Shown here in pieces: positions 1 to 11,378 of a stretch of 64,000 nucleotides of DNA. Both the position numbers and the translations under genes were made by a program. The notes beneath the pieces are model-generated. The model was not told the origin of the DNA. It saw only the letters and a list, made by a program, of their open reading frames with translations, and ran no database searches. The stretch's first letter is position 1. Each line of letters begins with the position of its first letter. The DNA comes from Sisyra terminalis (Eukaryota > Arthropoda > Insecta > Neuroptera > Sisyridae): the NCBI GenBank assembly GCA_958496175.1, contig OY292280.1, positions 496,001-560,000 of the forward strand, in the 5' to 3' direction.

Positions 1-391
1 TCGTATATGAAGAAAAATGTTTGAAAAGAGAGATATTTATTATTTCTTAGTACCAAAAATGTATTTCTCATCACAGACATTTTCATTATTTTTTTTTCTT
101 TGGTCTTAGTATTTCGTGAAAAATCACAAAAAATTAAATAAGAAACTAGTTAATAACCTTCATTTTCAAACATTTTCTTTATGAACGATGGACCAAGCAT
201 CCCGTCTATGAATTAAGCCTTAATACATGCACTTACTAATTGTAGTAAAATCCGTAAATCTAGGTATAAACGAATTTGTTAAAGTAATAAAAATTTTAAG
301 AAAAATTGTACAACATTTTGTTTTTATTTTTTAAAATGTAAACCCTTATTCCAAAAACAGTACGAAAGAAAATGAAACACAATATGCCATT
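1..391. other. AT-rich region downstream of UROD
   Basis: No gene is supported here. The stretch is AT-rich with short A and T runs and lies 3' of the minus-strand UROD gene, so it probably contains its 3' UTR. A minus-strand AATAAA (seen as TTTATT on the plus strand, about 320-330) could be its poly(A) signal. Confidence 0.5.
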
Positions 392-2165
392 TTATTGAGA
401 AAAAGTTTCGTGAACTGCATCAACGAACACCTGCACACTTTCAACCGGAGCATCTGGATAAATTCCATGCCCTAAATTGGCAATGTATCTTCCTTTTCCG
501 AAGGATTTGACCATTTTAATGGCGCGATTTCGCAACTCTTTCGGTTCACTATACAGAGCTGTAGGATCTAGATTCCCCTGGAGGGTAACATTAGGACCAA
601 CAATATCTCGTGCTAGTTCTATAGGCGTTGTCCAGTCTAGACCTAAAACATCAAAGCCAAGTTGACTTTGTTGTTTCAAACAAAACAGTCCACCTTTACA
701 AAATAAAACCTAGAAATTAAATTATGTTTTTAAAAAGTAAAAAATTATTACAAATAATTTATATTACAAAAGGAACAGGTTCTAGTCCAGCTAATTCACA
801 CTGTTTTTTGACTGAACTTGAAATTAGTTTTAGTTTCGGAGCTAAAAACTTGTCAAACAACTCTGGTGATAAATATTCGCAGTGTGATTCGAAAAGTTGC
901 AATAATTGAGCTCCTGATTTTACTTGCATAACCAAATAGTCGATTGTAGCTTGGGTTAGAAGATTAAGCAAAGTTTCGCTGGCTTCTGGATATTTGTAGA
1001 GCCATTTTTTGCTTTTTGACATCGTTTTGCTGCCTCCTCCTTCGATCATGTACGACATTATAGTCCACTGAAATAAATATTTTGAAAATTTCTCTAAGAA
1101 TAACATAAACTGCTCATAAGCATAGGAAGTCATGGAAATTTTAACGGCAACAGATGATCTCATATAATGCCGATCGGATATCGACATATAATATCGACTC
1201 TTTTTTAAACTTTCATCGATATTTTCAGGTCGTAGTTAAAAGTGCATTGTGCAGCAGTAAAACTTCCTGAAAAGTAGTTGTTAACACGGGGTGCGTACTA
1301 TCATGAAACGTTACTATATGACATCAATAGCATTGCTCCTATGACTAGTAAATGGTTTAAGAAATTTACTAATTATTTAAAATATTACTGAAACTTACAG
1401 GTCCGCCTGCAAATCCAAACAAAGGTACTTGGCCTTCTAAACGTTTTCGAGTTAAAGTAATTGCATCACCCACATATTGAAGTCGACTTATTGCACCTTC
1501 TACTTGCAACCGATCTAAATCACTTGGTTCAATTAACGGTTGAGGAAGAGATGGACCCTGTAATCAATATATAAAATCAGTCAAACTTTCAACCACATAA
1601 ATAATTAAATTTTAAATATAAATGCAAGGCGTATATCGATTACCAAATTTCAATAGCTTATTGAATCTTGGCATCATATTGATTTAAACAAACGAAGGAT
1701 CAGTCGTAGAAAGAATGATGCTTGACAATTGAAATTCGTAAGAGACTGTGACTTTTTGTCGAAACTATATTGGGTATGCTAGTTTAATTATCTAATATAT
1801 TACCACTCCAGGAAGCATAACAACTTCCAAGCCAAGTGCTTGCGGAATGACTAGAATATCCGAGAAGATAATGGCAGCATCCAACTTATACCTTCGAATT
1901 GGCATTAAAGTAACTTCGCATGCATATTCAGGTGTGCGACAAATTGTGAAAAAGTCATGTTTTTGACGAAACTGCTGAAATTCCGGAAGATATCGGCCAG
2001 CTTGCCGCATAACCCATACGGGGACTTGGTCCACATCTTCGCCCCGTGCGGCCCTCAAAATTCGATCGTTTATCAACTTTGGAAAATTCTACAACCAAAA
2101 AAACATTAAAAAATTAAATATCGAAGAAGAAAGTAATGAAAAAAGTTACGAACTTGCGATGACAT
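392..2165 (-). CDS. UROD: Uroporphyrinogen decarboxylase (5 exons)
   Basis: Cytosolic haem-pathway enzyme that removes four acetate carboxyls from uroporphyrinogen III to give coproporphyrinogen III. Exons in transcript order: 2165-2154, 2088-1804, 1557-1399, 1067-768, 709-392. All phases agree and give 357 aa; human UROD is 367. Family motifs seen: [11 protein letters not shown] near the N-terminus (substrate-binding arginines), FSDILV (the catalytic Asp), SYMIEGGG (the conserved Tyr), LFESH, and NLGHGIYPD with the conserved His near the C-terminus. The first exon codes only four residues (MSSQ) and is the least certain part, chosen because it joins in phase to the conserved NFPKLIND segment. 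Introns are 65-331 nt; intron 3 holds a copy of the dispersed repeat. It lies head-to-head with PRIM2. No key residue is missing. Confidence 0.95.
1148..1375 (+). repeat. Dispersed CRE-core repeat, copy in UROD intron 3
   Basis: Degenerate copy of a repeat found at least eight times in the window. It shares the start near GATGATCTCATATAATG, the middle GTTGTTAACACG, and the core TACTATATGACATCAATAGC, followed by an AAGAAATTT-like end. It lies mostly inside the intron and partly over the exon 4 edge zone upstream of the acceptor. Confidence 0.5.
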
Positions 2166-2537
2166 CTTATCAAATTTGCAATTGGTTGTAATAAAAATTG
2201 TCTTGTCATTCGCTTCTTTATATAATTTCGTGAGTTCTTTTTTTTTTTTAATTCATGAATATTTTGAATGGAGATTGATAAAATTGTTTCAGATTTAATT
2301 ATCATTCATTAGTTTTAACTATTTTAATAATACTTATGCTAGTTTACAATTTAAAGTATTTAAATTTTTTATCAATTTTTCAACGTCAAGGACTGACGTA
2401 CGGAGTTGGTGGTTGCCTATATTTCCGTTTAAAAGTTGTGCTATCGGTACGATGAAATTTAAATTTTCGTGGCAATTCTTTTAAGTGTCAAGTTTGAAAA
2501 TTGTTAAGTTTTAGAATGTAGAATTGAATAGAAAAAC
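2166..2537. promoter_or_regulatory. Divergent intergenic region, UROD/PRIM2
   Basis: 372 bp between the start codons of two head-to-head genes, so both promoters and 5' UTRs must fit here or overlap. It is AT-rich with T runs. I see no convincing TATA box or other named element. The bidirectional role is inferred from gene order. Confidence 0.5.
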
Positions 2538-4667
2538 ATGTTAAATCAAAAAAAAATTGTGAAAAATCTTTCTTTTTATGATGAATATCCTACAGATACA
2601 AATATTTCGTTACGACAATTGGAAAAGTTAATATTAAAACGAATAAGTATTTTAAATACTTTTAACCATTATCATGAATTACGAATAAATTTTACTAACG
2701 AATGGATGATGAAAATAGATCAAGCACTGGTAAATAGTTAAATAAATTGTTGAAACAATTATATATTGTAAATATTTTAGGCAAAAGTGGAGATTGATTC
2801 GATTCTCAATTCTATCAGTAACGATAACTTATCCCATTGGATGCTTCTACTAACCATATGTTTCACATCAAAAATCGATCAAATTGTTCACAACGAAAAC
2901 GATTTTTTTGCTTGGAAACTTGCATCGTTGTCTCCCGACCAAGTTAAGCACTTATTCAAAACTTTACCTCTGCCGTTTCAAGAAATTACCGACAACGACA
3001 AAGCCAACCTGCCGGTATTCTGCGAGGACTACGAAATTGTTAAAATCTACCGAATCAAGTTCCACTATGTCAAAGATTTGGTTTCTTCCGTCAACATTTT
3101 CTTATATCTAGGCTATGCCTACGTTCCCGAAAAACTTCTCTCTTGGATAATTTATGAATATTTCGGCGAAAATCTAACAAAAAAAATTAGTTTTCTCCGA
3201 CAAATCCGAGTTGAATTAACTGACAAACGCATCCCCTTCTTAGAGACCATCGTTAAAGAACGATTATTTTCAAACTCGGACTCTTATAAAACTTTAAATC
3301 AAATTTCTATTAAAAATTTGGATGCAGTAGCCAAACTATTTCCTCTTTGCATGCGAACATTGTATGAAACTTTTAAAGAGAAAAAATTTTTAAATCATTT
3401 TAAACGCAGACAGTTAATATTATTCTTTAAAGGCGCGGGTTTAGATGTGAGTATTTGTCATGAATTTTTCTACAATGAATCGATGAAACGAATTAGTCCT
3501 TACCAATATCATCAAAAACGTTATGCTTACGAAATTGATTATTGCTATGGAATTGTCGGTAATCGAAACTGGAGGCCGTACGACTGTGCAAAAATTATCA
3601 ATGAGAAAACCATAAATACAGAACAAGGTTGTACAGCTTGTCCGTTTTCAATGAACAATAGCGTTTTATTGGAAAAAAGTCTAGAAATCTGTGAAATCGA
3701 AATATTAGGTATGATCAAATGTACATTTCCTATTCTATTTCAATGTTTTTAGTATTAAAAATTACTGTAAGACAAAACAGAACATTCCATATTCTATCGT
3801 TTATTTTAAATTTCTCTTTTGTTTCTTTTTCAACATACGCATTTCTCAAACACATGACGTGTATATTTTGTGTTTTGTTAATAATGTTCTGTTTTGTTTT
3901 TGTACGCTAGAAAATATCGGTGTTTTCACTTCATCAAGGTTTGATTAAAGGTCAGATTTTGGTTGAAGTCCATTATTTGGCTTCAAGCGTAAGTTTCGGT
4001 TGAAGATTTCTTCAATTTAAACAAAACAAGTAAGATAAATAAAACCAATCTATTACAAAAATTACTAGCGTAGTGGTTCCTAACAAATTTTCTAATAGAG
4101 CGACAATGGTTCCACATACAAATCAGGGGAGGGAGCTTAAAAAGACTGTTATTCCTTCTTTTTTATTAGATTGCTATTATTATGGACGATTATAAGAGAG
4201 AGTGTGGTAGTAATCTTTTTCAAAAAGAAAAAAAAAAGGTTCAAGGTAAGAACCATTTCAAATTAAGAAAAATGCTACAATAGTAATATTAAAAATTTCT
4301 CGTTACTTCCTCAACAATAAACAATTCACAACTCGCATACATTCACACAAATACTTCTCCTTTTTGTGACTAATATGCACATTCGGCTTCGGTTGATTTT
4401 CGATCTAAATTGAAGGTGTTTTTGTAATTGAAGTTTTCGTCATGTCTTACTTTTTTATTGACTACTCATTAAGATGGTGAGCAATAAAAATATGAACTAT
4501 TTTTTTGTTTGTTTTTAGATATTGAGGATATTGTTCGAACACGTATGAATAGTGATCCACAGGCAGCTTGCGCAAAATTGTTTGAGATCAAATGTAATAA
4601 AAAAATATCACGGATCAAACATCCCAATCAGTATTTTGCAGAAAGTTATAAAATAAAACAATTGTGA
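2538..4667 (+). CDS. PRIM2: DNA primase large subunit (3 exons)
   Basis: Fe-S subunit of the DNA polymerase alpha-primase complex; it helps the small subunit begin RNA primers in the nucleus. Exons 2538-2729, 2781-3708 and 4519-4667 join in phase to give 422 aa, against 509 in human. The four [4Fe-4S] ligands are visible: Cys254 (FPLCMR), Cys333 (RPYDCAKII), Cys351 (CTACPF) and Cys391 (ACAKLFE). Their spacing of 79/18/40 is almost the same as human (80/17/40). The family block around HQKRYAYEIDYCYG-IVG and the C-terminal HPNQYFAES motif are also present. Intron 1 is 51 nt and intron 2 is 810 nt with no gene in it. A further Cys348 precedes Cys351, where most relatives have a His-Gly-Cys motif. 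The missing length is mainly in the N-terminal domain and the C-terminal tail. Confidence 0.95.
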
Positions 4668-4736
4668 TAAAAAAATGATTTTATTATTTATAAAAAAGAA
4701 AATAAATGTAAAGAAAAGGTTGAAGGAAAGATGAAA
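4668..4736. terminator. 69-bp convergent 3' ends of PRIM2 and AAGAB
   Basis: Only 69 bp separate the two stop codons. A plus-strand AATAAA lies near 4700-4705 and a minus-strand AATAAA (TTTATT on plus) near 4679-4684. If both are used, the two transcripts overlap at their 3' ends. Confidence 0.55.
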
Positions 4737-5677
4737 TTATTCAGACAACTCGTCTAGGTGGTCATTTGCCTCGGGGCCAAGAGCATTCCAGAAGGATGTA
4801 ACAAATTGTTCGGCGCGTTGTAGACGGTGTTCGCGGGGTAGATTTGCAACCCCTTCCCGCATTAGGTTTAGTTTTGAGTACAGATCACAAAATTCGTCGA
4901 CTTGATGCTCATTTCCATCGGTGGGTTCTGTCGAGTTAGAGGCTGCTCCGCGACATAAGTCTGGCTCAGGGTCGATCGGCGGATTAGGGTGAACTTTCAC
5001 TGGTTCTGCATTCGACCAAAAGTTTACTTGTAAAGCTTCAATAACTCGATTTATGCCAAATGTTTCATTAAAGGTATCGTCTTCTTCCATTGATTCTTTA
5101 GGAGCTTCTTTGTCTTTGGTTTCGATTTCAATTAACTCATACTGACAACTTATAATCCATTGTTGCAAATCATTGTAACTCACGTTTTGATCTTTTTTGC
5201 AAACAATCAATTTCACTTCTGTATCATACAATTCGGCGTAAGTAACAATAAATTTGCTGATTAAAACTAAATATTGCTGTAACTAAAATTTTATAAATCA
5301 GAATTGTATATTGAATATCCTCCTAATTTCTAGGATAAAATCTACTCATTTGAATCTTACATCCGAACTGCTGAAATATATAATCAAAGCTTCGACTTTT
5401 TCAAAAGTTGCCGAAGAAATTTCATTGTTCAAATCAATTTTCAAAGGCGTTAATCGAACTGTACAGCTGTAGTATTTGTTCGAGATAGGCCAGAGAAAAT
5501 TTTCATGACTGACGCTTAATAAATCGCAAGCTTGAGCCGAATCTGGACTATTCTTTCCAGTTATTTCTAAAAAGAAAATTGGGTCTAAAAATGAATTATT
5601 AATTTTTCCACAAAATTACCCTGAATTAAATCAACGGGATTTAGGTTGAGACCAATCACTAAAATTCGTGGTAACAT
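4737..5677 (-). CDS. AAGAB: Alpha/gamma-adaptin-binding protein p34 (3 exons)
   Basis: Cytosolic chaperone-like factor that binds the alpha and gamma adaptins and helps assemble AP-1/AP-2 clathrin adaptors. Exons 5677-5620, 5566-5361 and 5282-4737 join in phase to give 269 aa; human is 315. The N-terminal half resembles a pseudo-GTPase Rab-like fold (PRILVIGLN start; NKYYSCTVRL; EALIIYFSSSD, matching human NKYYSADINL and FVVYFDS). The C-terminal half has the diagnostic GINRVIEALQVNFWSN segment (human GVKRIVQALNANVWSN) and the terminal helix YSKLNLMREGVANLPREHR (human FSKLKEMKDKAATLPHEQR). An acidic linker separates the two parts. It is tail-to-tail with PRIM2 and head-to-head with SRP72. Confidence 0.93.
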
Positions 5678-6394
5678 TGATATTTTTGTAGTAGAAAATA
5701 CTGTTAAATTAAATTTCTCATTTAAATTATTTCAAAATTGATGCTGGACAATTTGGTAGCGTTTTAAGTTTGACGTTTACTGTTTGACATTGCAACGAAT
5801 GCAACCATTGCATGCAAATATGAAATACAACATAGACAACATATAACCAAAAGACAATTTTAATTGAATTCAATTTAAACTAAAACTAATTTACGATAAC
5901 TAATATGCTCAATCAGCAACTAATTTTATTCAAAATTGACTTTTAGAGAATAAAATGTAAGTCAATTCAAAAGATCCAAAATGTCAAATTCTGTCAAACG
6001 TGTCAAACTGAGATTGATTGAGATAGATTTGTGTGATTGCTTGCGAGGATATTCTAGTATTCTAAATAATCGTTGAATGTTATGGAACAATACTTTTACT
6101 CAAATTTATTACTCAATATCAAAAATATTTATTACTCATTATTAAAATTTTGCAACAACTAAATATTAATAGTAAATAGTATTTTACACGCTTGTGATAT
6201 CACAACTTGCAATTTCGCCATCTGTCGATTGTCAGAATTATTAGTTTGATATTAGCTAAGCTTTAAACCTATGTCACCTATGTTATCTACTTGTATGATA
6301 CACTTAATTTGCTATATTCGTATTTGTAATATTGGAATGCAATTTGCTAAAAAGTGAAAATTAATATAATTTCATTGAGGAAATTTTTCTTATA
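5678..6394. other. Divergent intergenic region, AAGAB/SRP72
   Basis: 717 bp of AT-rich DNA between two start codons; it must hold both promoters. Several short TGTCAAA-like words occur around 5765-6010. I see no gene or clear named element. Confidence 0.45.
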
Positions 6395-9300
6395 ATGACG
6401 TCAAACATAACAACATTGTACGGTGAATTAAATAAATTCATCGTTAGTGGAGATACCGAAAGAGCCTTAAAAGCTGCCAACCGAAGTAAGCATGATCCAC
6501 GTTGCTTCATAACTAATCCATATTGTTTGCAAAATGAACATTTCCTTACAAATTATAACTTTCAGTTCTGCATACTGCCCCTGACGAAACCAAAGCATTT
6601 CATTGCAAAATCGTCAGTTTAATTCATTTGAACAAATTTGCCGAAGCTGTGCAAGCCTTGGAATTAAAGCCTCAGTTTGCCGATGGCCTGATTTTTGAAA
6701 AAGCCTACTGCCTGTATCGGCTAAACGATCCCAAAGAAGCCTTCAAAATCATCGAACAAAGTTCAAATGAAATTGATTCTCGTATTCCGGAACTTAAAGC
6801 CCAAATCCTCTATCGACTCGAAGAATTTGAAAAATGTCGCGAAGTCTATCGTAGTATCTTCAAAAATCAAATTGATGAGTACCAAATAGAACGTGCGGCC
6901 AATTTTTGTGCCGTTGATGCTGGAGTCCTCAGTGAAAATCCAGTAAGTGCAGTACTTATTAACCCAATTTTATGTGAACTTAAAACCAAAGCGCACCCTG
7001 CTACGTGGTAAGGGATTTTTTTATGAAAGGATTAAAACCTTTCTGATTTGAATTTCTCTATACTAGAAAGACTATTGTTCTTCAACGTTTTTTCTAGTTT
7101 TAATCGGACAGATCTGCTTTTAAATTAAATCTGGGGATATATAAGTGTTCCTGCCAAGGCAAGTGAAAACAAAGCAGGCCACTACATATTTTTGACTCGT
7201 ATTAAAACATTAATTCAATATTAATTATGTTTATGATTTGCTTTTAGTGAATGATGTTCAATATAATTTGACACACCATGTGTGTTTTATATATTATTAA
7301 CACTGGATAAACTATTCAACATCTGCGAACAAATCTTATTTAATGTTATTATGTTTTATATTCGTTTCCTTGTGATAGTCGTCTCTTAAGAGTACATTAT
7401 GTTAATTTAAACGAGCTTTTCTCTCTTCGATATCTTGTAACTACCAACTGTATATAATAATTCAAGAATTTAACATTGATTGTAGTTCGATTTCGAATAA
7501 GTAAATTGGATATTGTAGTTTCCGAGTTTCTTTTTACAGAACGTACGACGACTATCTCTGAAAGATTCTTAATGTTTAATGACTAAAATAGAAAAAAAAA
7601 ATATATTGCAGTGCTTTATAAAATATGTTTTTTTTTTAGAATGCTACAGTTTATGAATTGCGTGACGACACGTATGAGCTTTGTTACAACAAAGCGTGCG
7701 GTTTAATAGCGAAAGGTGAATATGTGGCTGCGGAAAAGGCTCTGCGACTTTGCGAAAAGATGGGTGAGAAGCAAATATGTGACGATGACGGCACCGAGGA
7801 AGACGTCGAGGACGAGTTGGGAATAATTCGGGTGCAACTTGCGTTCTGTATGCAAAAGCAAGGACGCGACAAGGAGGCTTTGGCTCTTTACCAAAACGTA
7901 ATGAAACGAAAACCTGACGATGTGGCCTTAGTAGCTGTCGCAAGCAATAATATGGCAGTGATAAACCGTGATCACAACATTTTCGATTCGAAGAAAAAAA
8001 TGAAATCCGCCACCAGTGACGCCACCAAATTCAAACTCAACTCCCAACAACGAAAAATCATAGCGATGAACAATTGCTTGTTTCAAGTGTTGGCTGGCGC
8101 CAATAACGCCCTACAACTGTGCAACGCCTTGGAGAAAAATTATCCCGATTTAAAATACAAAGCCTGCGCTTTTCGAAGTGTTGGCAAATTTAAAGAAGGC
8201 AATTTATCCGATGCAGTCAAGGATCTAACGTCTCATGCTGCCCAAGACAAAAAGCATGCCTTATATTTGAGACTCTTAGCTGTTCATTTACTTCTTTCCA
8301 AAGTACGAATAATAAATTCAAATTAGTAATGACCATTCAAAACCAGAGATCATTGTTCTCTCTTTTAGTTTGTGCATCAATATCTTTCATTCATTAATGC
8401 AATGACTATTTAATTTTACAATAAATAAATACTATTTTTAGGAGCAAAGAGGACAAGCAATAAAAATTCTAGAAAACATGGACGAGGATTCGTTTCGTCC
8501 CGGAATTGTTGGTGCACTTGTAATGTTGCATTTGGGAATGAATAATAAAGATGGAGCTTCGAAAATCCTAGAGGACGCTGTCAATTGGTATCGACGGGAA
8601 AAGGTTAAAACATCAAAACAAAATTTAATTAATCATTGTGCTGTATTAAACATAAGATTGTTAACAAATGAAATCAGTACACATTTTTTTTATCTTTCAC
8701 TTTGGCTCCGCTGAAATAAATCTTTTAGCTTCAGCTACTTTCAATTCTTTCAGTTCCGGTATGATCATTGAAAAATATTGTTTGGTAATCGAACTACGTA
8801 TCTAAAATAATCTTATTACTACAAGAAACCTGTTTGAACGCTTCTTCAATGTTTACATAAACTATAGTGCTATATATTTGTTTTAAAAAATTTTAAAACA
8901 CTATAAACGTTTTTCATACAGCTAATATTGATTATAAATTATTTAATGGACGTAAATTTTTAGGCTCGCGGAGAACATTTGAATAAAATATACAAAGTAG
9001 CTGCCTCGTATCATCTTCGAAATGACCAACCGGGTGCTGCGACTCAATGTTTGGAAGAAATGCTGGCCTTGGATCCTTCCAGTACCCAAATTATGGCTCG
9101 TTTAGTCATGGCCTATGCGCAGGTATGCTTTTTTTGACGACACATATCTGTTACTCATATTTTTCAAGTAATAAGTATTAGTTATCATTATACATGAATT
9201 TACGGTGGCTCGACCCAGTTTACAGCGAAAACCAATGACTCCATAGAAAAAATGAAGCACAATAATTATCAAGGGACCAAAGAGGACTATTTAATGCTTC

Positions 9301-10430
9301 AAATAAAGACGAAGTAATCGAATTGAAGTATTTTCACTATAAATAATCTATGATGATTTTTGGCTGGAGAATTGTCAATCCATATCAATCATAGAATAGC
9401 ATTCTTTTAATTGTGTAAAAGCATTCGAATAGCAAATCACGAGTTTCATATTTATCGATACAAACACTTGTGCAATTCCGGCGAGTATAACACAAATAGC
9501 TCAATAATATTGGGACTTGTGTTTCAATGTACTATAAAATTCGGTTTTATATATATTTTTTTAAATTAAATGAGCCAAAACAATCAATATAATGTAATTA
9601 TACAATCGTAACTTTGATTTTTTTCAGACGAATTCTTCCAAGGCTATGGAACTATCGAAAAGATTACCTCCAATCGATACACATTATTGTAACATCGCCG
9701 ATTTGGAATCCTCTAATTGGTTAATGGGACTGAAAAATCCACGACCGAAAAATATAGGAGAAACTCCTCCTACGTATAAAATGAATAACAGATCTGTTCT
9801 CCTTCTAAATATTTGCGAGCTTCTCAATTTTTCTCTGTATATAGAAAAGAGAGTCAGGTGTTTTATTACACTTAAATGACTCGTTTGAAACCGTTTGGAA
9901 TTTTATTTTAATGATACATTGTAGTATGAAGCAATGTATTTCTCTTGCTTGAAATTGGTGTAAAATTCATATTAATGACTAAATGACTAAGAAGCAAATA
10001 TTTTTCGACGCGAAAACAGGTCCAATGTGTGCAGAAACTTGTTTTAGTACTCTTTTGTTTTTAGTACACCACACGATGGGGTTAAAAAACGCAAAACTAA
10101 AAAAAGAAAAATTCGTCTTCCTAAAAACTACGTTGAAGGATCATTGCCAGATCCGGAACGTTGGTTGCCTAAGTATGAACGAAGCGGGTATCGTAAAAAG
10201 CGAGATCGTCGTAATAAAGATATTATTAAAGGATCTCAAGGCGCGGCAAACGCTGCTGAATCTTAGTAAGAAATCATTAAAAACTTAAAACTTTCACTTT
10301 GTAATTGCCGTATTTCTATTGCAGTGAATATAAAATGGTTGAAAGTCCAAAGCCTGAAACTGTTTCAAGCAATACTACAAGCAATAGTAGACATATCCAC
10401 GGACATAAGAAAAAACGAGGTCGTCGTTAA
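6395..10430 (+). CDS. SRP72: Signal recognition particle 72-kDa subunit (8 exons)
   Basis: Subunit of the cytosolic SRP that, with SRP68, binds SRP RNA and supports targeting of nascent secretory chains to the ER. Exons: 6395-6485, 6566-6942, 7640-8302, 8442-8603, 8964-9122, 9628-9773, 10065-10265, 10325-10430; all phases fit, giving 634 aa (human 671). The N-terminal two thirds are TPR-like helices with family blocks such as FEKAYCLYRLN, QILYRLEEFEKC, HELCYN-like ELCYNKACGLI and FDSKKKMK. The C-terminus is a Lys/Arg-rich RNA-binding region with the hallmark LPDPERWLPKYERSGYRKK, then SQGA, ending in a basic KKKRGRR tail. Introns of 697, 504 and 360 nt were seen without genes inside. It neighbours AAGAB (divergent) and HPS3 (convergent). 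Confidence 0.95.
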
Positions 10431-11378
10431 ATTTAAGAGTAACAAAAATAAGTTTAACATGACTTTATTAATTAAATAGAAAAAAATTATTACAGTACTA
10501 AACAAATCAATATTTTTATAACATAAAAATATGGCACGAAATAAATATTAAAGAACTTATTCTTTTCTCACAGCAAATATAGTTTTTCAAGACTTTACAA
10601 ATATTTCAATTGCTATTTAATATATATATATATATATATTTGATTTGAAAAATTGAAAATTAAATCGATTAATAATTTCACAGTATAGTGCATACTATTA
10701 AAATGAATGAAGATGTACAATCTCTCGGCAACTGGTAATGATCCAATACTACTTGATGGCCACCGATAAAAAATGCTCGATAACCGAAATATGTCTATAG
10801 GGTATGTCTGTAGTTTACATTTAGTGAATTATATTATAAATTATAAGTTTGATCTAAAATACATTTTATTACAGTTACTTAACTCAATTTAGGATAAATC
10901 TATGAAACTCAATTTGTTTGCAGTACTTTGGCATGGTTATATGACACACTGTGCGTTTCAAACAGTTAGACATTGGATACTAAAATTTAAATTATAGCGT
11001 TTTTGATTAAGCATTTTCAAATGTTTAGATTTCTATTGGTTTTAAAAGAAAATAAATAAGAAAGCATTTGCAATTTTTCAGTGTCATTTTTTATGGATAC
11101 TTATGTTTTTGTATGTCACCCACCAGTATACTTAGTGGGATTTAAGCGAACTTTTCACCTTTTTTTATTTGTTTAAGTAAGATGATACTTTTACGATTTT
11201 TTATAGTAATATCAATTGATTTCTTTTTTAATATACAAAACTTGTAATAGATGGCGCTATACTGTAAAATTACATAATTGTTTATCTATTATTTACTCAA
11301 GTAACAACATTTATAAGAAATTTGTGCGAACTGTAGTTGTTATCAAGTTTTCAAGGACATTTGCTAAATTTACTAACT
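10431..11378. other. Convergent intergenic region, SRP72/HPS3
   Basis: 948 bp of AT-rich DNA holding both 3' UTRs. A plus-strand AATAAA at about 10540 is a likely SRP72 poly(A) signal. A (TA)n tract lies at 10620-10639. No gene was seen. Confidence 0.5.
10620..10639. repeat. (TA)n microsatellite
   Basis: About ten uninterrupted TA units 3' of SRP72. A simple repeat and likely length-variable. Confidence 0.9.
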
